A stretch of DNA of 64,000 nt from NCBI RefSeq assembly GCF_022458985.1, contig NC_061789.1:4691501-4755500 (forward strand), given 5' to 3'. Every line of letters starts with the position of its first letter. Positions within the stretch are counted from its first letter, which is position 1. Shown here in pieces: positions 57,877-64,000 of the stretch. Origin of the DNA: Mugil cephalus. Its lineage: Eukaryota; Chordata; Actinopteri; Mugiliformes; Mugilidae. The notes under the pieces are model-generated. The model had not been told where the DNA came from and searched no databases. It was given only the letters and a program-made list of their open reading frames with translations. The translations under genes were made by a program, and so were the position numbers.

Positions 57877-59519
57877 TGTAGTGCAGTGCAAATGGAATGA
57901 ACTGGAGCATGGGGACGTGAGGACGAGGGGAGAAAATGATCGGTGCATTGATAATGGGAAGGGAAAAGGGGGGGGGGGTTTAAATGGACGCGACAGGCGG
58001 GAGAATGCGGAGTCGGGGAGTCGGGGTGGTGGTGGTGGTGGGGGGGGGTTGTGGAGGCTCGGATGGGATTGATAGCTGTAGGATGGAGCTGAGGAGGCCA
58101 TTAGCTCGCATCCTTCTGGGAACCGTGATAGAGGATGGAGTATGGAGGGAGGGGGGGGGGGTGGAGTGATGTACGACGAGATCTCTGAGCGAAGATGCTG
58201 TAAGATGGAAAAATTTATAAGGAAAAAAAGCAAATGACATTTAAGGGGGGTGTTTATTGTTATTATTTTTTTTCGTGGATAGCTGCGAATGCTAAAGGCT
58301 AGCGGCTAATGGCCCGCTGACCTTCCAGGACGACTGTAATAATAAGCGAGAGTGCAGCCTCCTTTTCTTTTGTTGCGCCCGCTCTCGCTCTCCTCCCCCA
58401 ACTCATACAGACTGCAGACCCCCGTAGCACCCCTCCCTCCCTCCCTCCTTCCCTCTCTCCTTCCCCTCTCCCCTCTAGCTGTCCTCTGATTTGCGCCCCC
58501 CCTCCCCTGCTCCCCTCCCTCCCTCCCTCCCTCAGGCGTATTTCCAGTTTGCTAATTGACTTCTGGTTTTCAGGCTTTCAGTTCTGCCAGTGAAGGCAAC
58601 GAAGCACCCCCAAACCCTCCCATCTCCCCCCACCCGCCCCCCCGCCGTCATCACTCCCATCCTCTCTGGGGTCCCATCTCCTCTCCCTGCCATCTTTGAT
58701 CATCTCTCCATTTCTCAGTCCATCTCCCGACACATCTATGTAATAGCTCTTCCTTCTCTAATGTGTCTCCTGTTTTCCTCTCATGTTTGTGTTTGCCATC
58801 ACCTCACCCCCCCCCACACTCTCTATCCGTCGGTCATATTGATGTTTTCCCCCCCTCGAGGGTACGCTGTGGTCCACTCGGATGCAGAAGGAGTACAGTT
58901 TCTAACTCCATCTGCCCCCCCCCCCCCCCCCCCCTCCTATTCCACTCTCTCTGTTTCTGAGAGCCGATTTATCCTATCGTTGGCAGTAAAGAGGCTTTGT
59001 GTCGAGCTAACGAGATCAAAGCTCGTTTCAGGAGAGGGCATTAACCAGACCGATCGCTTTAATGGGCCAAAGCAGAGGGGAGGAGGCCAGGGCGGTTGGT
59101 ATGAATGAACGGGTCAGTTTGCCCCCGCCCACCTATCTGTATGGACCCCAGTGCTAATAACTAGAATAAAAATGCCTCATGTCCTCACCCCCAAACTGAA
59201 CAGACTCGAATCGATCACATTTAGAGTAAAACCTTCTGATAATCCGTTCAAAAGATAAATATTAGCTCCTAATAGCCGTGCAGGCAATCGATCGGATCAT
59301 TTCTCTGCGGTGGGAAATAAATCCAAACGTCGGCTGATATGAGGAGGTTCCAGAAAGCTGGAACTGATGTCGGCATCTTTGTCTTTCTCTTGTATTCAGT
59401 CAGTAACGAGTTGTCGATAAATCCCACTTTCCTTCTGCTGCTTATGATTTCCTGCAGAATTGTCCCTCCCTGTTTGGTCTCCAACACTTTGCAAATGTCC
59501 AAAAAAATCCTGTGTTGAT

Positions 59520-60360
59520 GCATTTAAACTCTTATATCACATCTTATTTACTTTAAATAGCTAAGATGGAAAGTTGTAATTCCAGTCTGAGGAAATATTT
59601 CGTAAACGTATTCAATGTTCTTGTTCTTTAAGAGAAAGCGGCGCGGTCGACTCACGTTACATGAGAAGCTATTTGTGTTTTTCTCTAATAAAAATACGTT
59701 ATGTTTTTGATGCTATTCAGTTTTAGACCGTGGAGATTTATAATTATTTAACGAGAGTTGGTCAAAACCCGTAGACACGACTCCATATGTAGCGTGAACT
59801 AGCTAAACTTTATAAGTGCTAGCTAGCAAAGTTAGAATGAAATTCAACTGTTTACTATAAATTAGATTTATTGACTGATACTTTATTAAATCTTACATAC
59901 ATTTGTCCATACAGTTATTACAGTAATTTAAAGACTGACTGATTTGAGGCATTTAAACTCTTTAAAATCTTATTTAATTAAGCCTCTGTTTAAAAAGCTA
60001 AATAGGAATCTGTGATCAGAGGAATTGATCAGCCTGATGAAATATTTCGTCAACATATTCAGTGTTGTGTTCTGAATTTAACCTGAAGGAGAAAAAGGCA
60101 CGGACGACTCGTGTAGCATAATGTTACCACCACTTTATAAAATATAATGTTTGTGCTTTAGAGCATGAAGATTTACAATTATTTAAAGAGAGTTGGTCAA
60201 AACCCGACGAAACGACTCCAGACACAGCGTGAACTAGCTAAACATTATAAGCGCTAGCTAGCAAAGTTAGAATGAAAGTCGACTGTTTACGTACGTTTAT
60301 CCATATAATACCACGTCTCAAAAGCATTTTGTTTAGTATTAATCGCCAATTCAAATAGCC
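59520..60360 (+). repeat. Tandem duplication of about 430 bp
   Basis: Copy 1 (about 59,520-59,950) and copy 2 (about 59,950-60,360) share 'gcatttaaactctt' starts, 'gaaatatttcgt' blocks, and a well-conserved core with 'agagttggtcaaaacccg', 'agcgtgaactagctaaac' and 'gctagctagcaaagttagaa'. The divergence suggests an old event. Confidence 0.75.
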
Positions 60361-60409
60361 ACGTTATTACGGTAATTTAAAGACGCACCGATGTCTATGT
60401 GCCGTGTAC

Positions 60410-60869
60410 TAGGGGTGGGTATTGGCTTCACGATACTTAGGTCACGATACGATACATTATCGCGATATTTATGATGTTGCGATATATTGCAATATTCTAC
60501 ATAGTTCACTGAGAAATTTTAAGTGGAGCTTAAAATACAAGTTGTATATATGTTCATCAGATGACAGTGATAATTTAATAACTACATACTCTTTGTCCAC
60601 TTCATTGGTTCCTGCTTCCATTTGAAACCAAAGCGTTTTGATTTTTCGCCGCCGTACTCGCTTCTGCCACTTGTCTGTCCACTTCTCCAACTGCCTCGCT
60701 CACCACTGCAGGAAACGACAGTGAAATGCAGTGAATACGTAAGATGACGCTGCAGCGAAGTCGTTCACCATCGACCCAAAACATGTCAACATCTTTTAAA
60801 ATTGATATTGTATCAGAAGGAAAAAGTATCGCGATACATTGCCGAATTGATATTTTTTCCCCACGCCTA
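60410..60869. mobile_element. hAT-like non-autonomous element (MITE), 460 bp
   Basis: The ends are TAGGGGTGGG on the left and CCACGCCTA on the right, an imperfect inverted pair. The 8-bp flanks CCGTGTAC (60,402-60,409) and CCGTATAC (60,870-60,877) differ at one base, fitting a hAT target duplication. The interior near both ends has 'cgatacgatacattatcgcg' and 'tatcgcgatacattgcc' motifs in inverted orientation. No transposase is encoded. Confidence 0.7.
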
Positions 60870-63800
60870 CCGTATACTGTGTAAATAAACAGTTTGAAAT
60901 ATTTTAAATGGTGTTGGATACACTGACATTGTTTTTTTCTGAGCTGGCAGTCTTCCCCACTGCCTTGTTTCTGCAGTTTTTCGCTTTCATCTACCCGGGA
61001 GCCCAAACGAGGAATTTAGTCTTGTCATAGCGGCTGCAGATGATAATGTGCACCCTGGTTTTGAGCTGACAGGCATTAAAAAGGAAACTCTGCCGATGCA
61101 TCTGGGTTTCTCCTCCACCGAATTGCACAAAATTCACCCTGGTCCTCCCTCCCACTCCCTTTCACCTCTTGTTTACATCACAGCAGCACTGCATACCATA
61201 CCGAGACATATGGAACAAACTATTTGTCAATTAATCTGTATCTAAAGCTCGTTTTTTTCCGAGTTTACATTTATGCACATTTGATGTGGATTTTTAGGAA
61301 TAAACATCCTCTCACTTGAGGCTGTTTTTGTCCTTTTTTGTTAAACAAAAAGATTTAATGCACCTAAATGAACATTGAACTCATCTATTGTGGTTTACGT
61401 ACAAGTAGAGGAATCCATCTCCACATGTTCCATTTCTCCTTCGTCAGGTCTTTTTGTTTCCAAATCATAATTAACGCCATGTCTAACGTACCTATATCGC
61501 TGATATAAAATCAGTCACAGATGCCTCGTTTCAGCCAGTTTTCAGGGTTAAATGCTAAATGCTAATTCCTGCTCCACCTTGGCGCTTGTTTACAGTCGTT
61601 TTCTTTTACATATTGTTTTTTGAAACTGTTTTAATCACTTTTTTTTCCCACTAAAACACTGAGAATAGATGAACTTCTAATTGAAAATCATGCATTAGCT
61701 GCAGCCAGTCAGATTCCGTTTCGTCCCGTCGCAGGAAGGGTTGGCCTACTGACGTGTGTTAATATGTGCCATAAACACATATCCTACCTGGTCTCTCGCA
61801 TTAGCCTCCTCTGCTGCTGTTTAATGATTGCTGTTAAACTTTGAGCCACAGCCGAGCCACAGTGACTTTTGAACTGGCAGCGATAAGCGAAGAATTCCCC
61901 AGACAAGAGTTGCTCAACTCATATTCTCCCCTCCCTCTCTCCCTCCCTCTTCCTTTGTGTGTGTGTATATGTGTGTGTGTGTGTTCCCCTCACTTTACAA
62001 TGTGTTTTTTATCAGTGCAAGTGCAACAGTGGTATTGGCAAAGCGTGAAGGAAAAACAAAGCGCGAGCAGAACGGACCGGATCACTCGTCGTCTTTTCCC
62101 ACCGCTTTTTGAAACGCGCAGTAGTTTCAGCTTCTTAACCTGGCACTCGTGTGCGAACTCTCTCCTTATGGTCATCTATTTACTGCCCCGCCCTCCTCAC
62201 CCGACATGCCTCCTCCTCCTCCTCCTCCTCCTCCATCTCCTCCTCCCCAAGGCTGCCCCCAAACTGTCACATGTGTTCCCATCTCCACCCAGTCGCACAG
62301 AAAACGTCAATCCAGCGCTTCCCTCGACGCCGGGGTCGTCTGCGATGCACCACAATAGCCGCCTCGGTGTCGTACGTGCATGAAAATTACGAAAACGTCA
62401 CCCTCCTTTTCAAGATCGGCCGTCGGTATTTTAAGCATCGTAACGTGATATCGGCGACGGCTTCGCCTCAACAAACGGAGGCTAATTCAGTCTGACAGAA
62501 AGCAACGAAGCAACAGCCTGTGCAGCGTATCAGAGACATTTACAGGATTAAAAATGAATGAACGACACGTATCAGGATGTTAAACGGAGCTTTAAAGTGC
62601 TATAAAATAATCAAATAAAGTTGATGAGTTGATGATTGACTGATGGCTTTACTCCCACTGGGTGAAAGATCTGTATTTATTGTAGATTACTGATGATTTA
62701 TCTCTGATACTTGTAAGTACCAGATAGTACTACATTTAAGTTATAATCCATCCTGTTCCCGAATGTTTTTTTGTTTTTCTTTGAGTTTTATTTTTGGAGT
62801 CATTGCTTGTGGTGTGGCCTTGACCCACTCCAGGCTACCAAAGGGAACTCATTCTTGCTGCTTCAGATGCCACAACAGCAGTTGCTGAGGTCTGGAAATA
62901 TTCAAAAAGGATTTAAATAATAATAATAATAATAACTAATCACACCGGTTGGGCTTTCCCATCGTCTTTGAAAAGGTTTTTGTGTAGTATTCTTCTCTTA
63001 ACGTTGTCCTCTTGCACAAACAACCGTTCGGTTCTGGCTAGCGGCTGTGTGCAACATGCTAACCGTTAAAACCCATCTGGTGACCAGTCGTTTGCAAACC
63101 ATCCACCAGCTCTTTGTCATTTGTCTGCAGAAAATCCTCCACTATTTAATCTGCTGTGACGTCGTTCTCTCTGACAGACAGGAAGAATTGGTTGCCAAAT
63201 ATACTTTGGCCTCTCGTAATTATAACCGGTGTTTACCTTTTGGTGCCTTATCAAAATGGTAATATTGAATGCAGCTCTGCTACCGCTGTGGTGCCTTTGC
63301 TGCTTCCAGTTAAAAAAAAAAAAAGTCCTTTTCTTTTGGAAGGGCTGCTTAAAATATAATGGATATAGTACTAAAGATTTTACTTGGTGCTCACCTTTAA
63401 CTCCCTGCAATTGTAATGTTTTTTATCTATATATGCCGCATATTTACTTGGATAAGAGCAGAACGAGAACACGAACAAAGAAGCAGTGGCTTGGATGGGA
63501 TTTGTACACGTTTTAGAAAATGGAGGACGTGTGTTGCTTCGCGCTGTAAATGCATTCGGCTCAGAGGCTGAGCCAACACAGGCTTTGGCCACTTGGCGCT
63601 TGCGGTGTTGCAGCAACAACATTAGACGGGACGCATTGTGCAGTAATGTGTTTTTAATACTCTCTCGTATTTTCACATTGTTTTTTTTTTTATTTACACT
63701 GTGAGAAACACAACGGGGAGTAAACTCGTCAATTTGGACCAAATTTGCCCGACAATTCACTGGCATCATTAACAGTTAGAAAACAATGGAGCATAGTTCA

Positions 63801-64000
63801 TTCTCTTCTGCTGCTGCTGCTGTAGGAGCCAGTGCACAGATTTGTAAGGAGAACTGCATCATTTTTATAACTCCAGGTCATCTGTTATCATTAGCAGTCT
63901 ACACAGTCTGCAGAGAGAAAACGATCATCCATCATTCCACCCAGTAAAAACCATAGAACCGCATGTTTTCTTATTGTCACGTTGGAAACATTAGTTTTGT

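Larger units (their letters stand above)
56610..64000 (+). other. Intron 1 of the unidentified gene (runs off the window)
   Basis: No second exon was recognised. It contains CA and T tracts (56,628-56,700), a G-rich region (57,600-58,170), C-rich and poly-C stretches (57,340-57,360 and 58,914-58,934), a (CCTCCT)n run (62,205-62,234), a tandem duplication (59,520-60,360) and a hAT-like MITE (60,410-60,869). The open frames here are low-complexity. Confidence 0.5.

Noticed and set aside
57670-58233. 187-codon Pro-rich minus-strand frame
   Set aside because: Produced by the G-rich block on the plus strand; low complexity, no homology recognised.
58590-59108. 172-codon plus-strand open frame as a second exon
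   Set aside because: Pro-, Ser- and Cys-rich translation of a C-rich, simple-repeat region. There is a 'ttttcag' acceptor nearby but no convincing donor or domain.

Overview
The window looks like a vertebrate, most probably ray-finned fish, nuclear genome segment. Genes are split into small exons with GT/AG borders. The DNA is full of microsatellites and of DNA transposon relics of types common in teleosts (Tc1-like, hAT-like, Penelope-like and L2-like). The gene families present are an epithelial membrane protein, a zona pellucida (ZP) domain protein and CD9-type tetraspanins. Exon models were built by hand from splice sites and reading phase. No transcript or database evidence was available.

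Layout. (1) 1-554, minus: the first two coding exons of a PMP22/EMP-family gene that runs off the left edge. (2) 555-10,678: no coding exon recognised; it holds a higher-order repeat (3.2-4.8 kb) and a LINE relic in which a reverse-transcriptase palm segment is repeated four times (7.6-8.6 kb). (3) 10,778-21,242, plus: a complete 13-exon gene for a secreted 1071-residue ZP-domain protein with two extra ZP-N-like repeats and a very large Tyr/Pro/His-rich exon. (4) 21,978-50,336, minus: a tandem array of four CD9-type tetraspanin genes, each with eight coding exons of nearly constant length. The first array gene converges tail-to-tail with the ZP gene. The third carries a nest of transposons in intron 5, including an apparently intact Tc1-like transposon with a 340-residue transposase. 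The fourth has two competing terminal exons, one encoding a long Pro/Tyr-rich tail. (5) 50.4-55.4 kb: repeat-rich spacer ending in an AT-rich degenerate array. (6) From about 55.4 kb, plus: a GC-rich first exon (coding 56,352-56,609) of an unidentified, probably nuclear, protein, whose intron 1 fills the rest of the window.

How the genes relate. ZP proteins form the egg coat, and CD9-type tetraspanins organise membrane partners and, in mammals, act in egg-sperm fusion. EMP proteins are four-pass membrane proteins of the claudin/PMP22 superfamily. The neighbourhood may only reflect shared ancestry of the chromosome segment; nothing in the sequence shows co-regulation. The most unusual points are the Tyr-rich exon of the ZP gene, the array of fast-diverging tetraspanins with alternative tails, the E-box-flanked palindrome upstream of the ZP start codon, and the intact Tc1-like transposon nested in a Penelope-like element.
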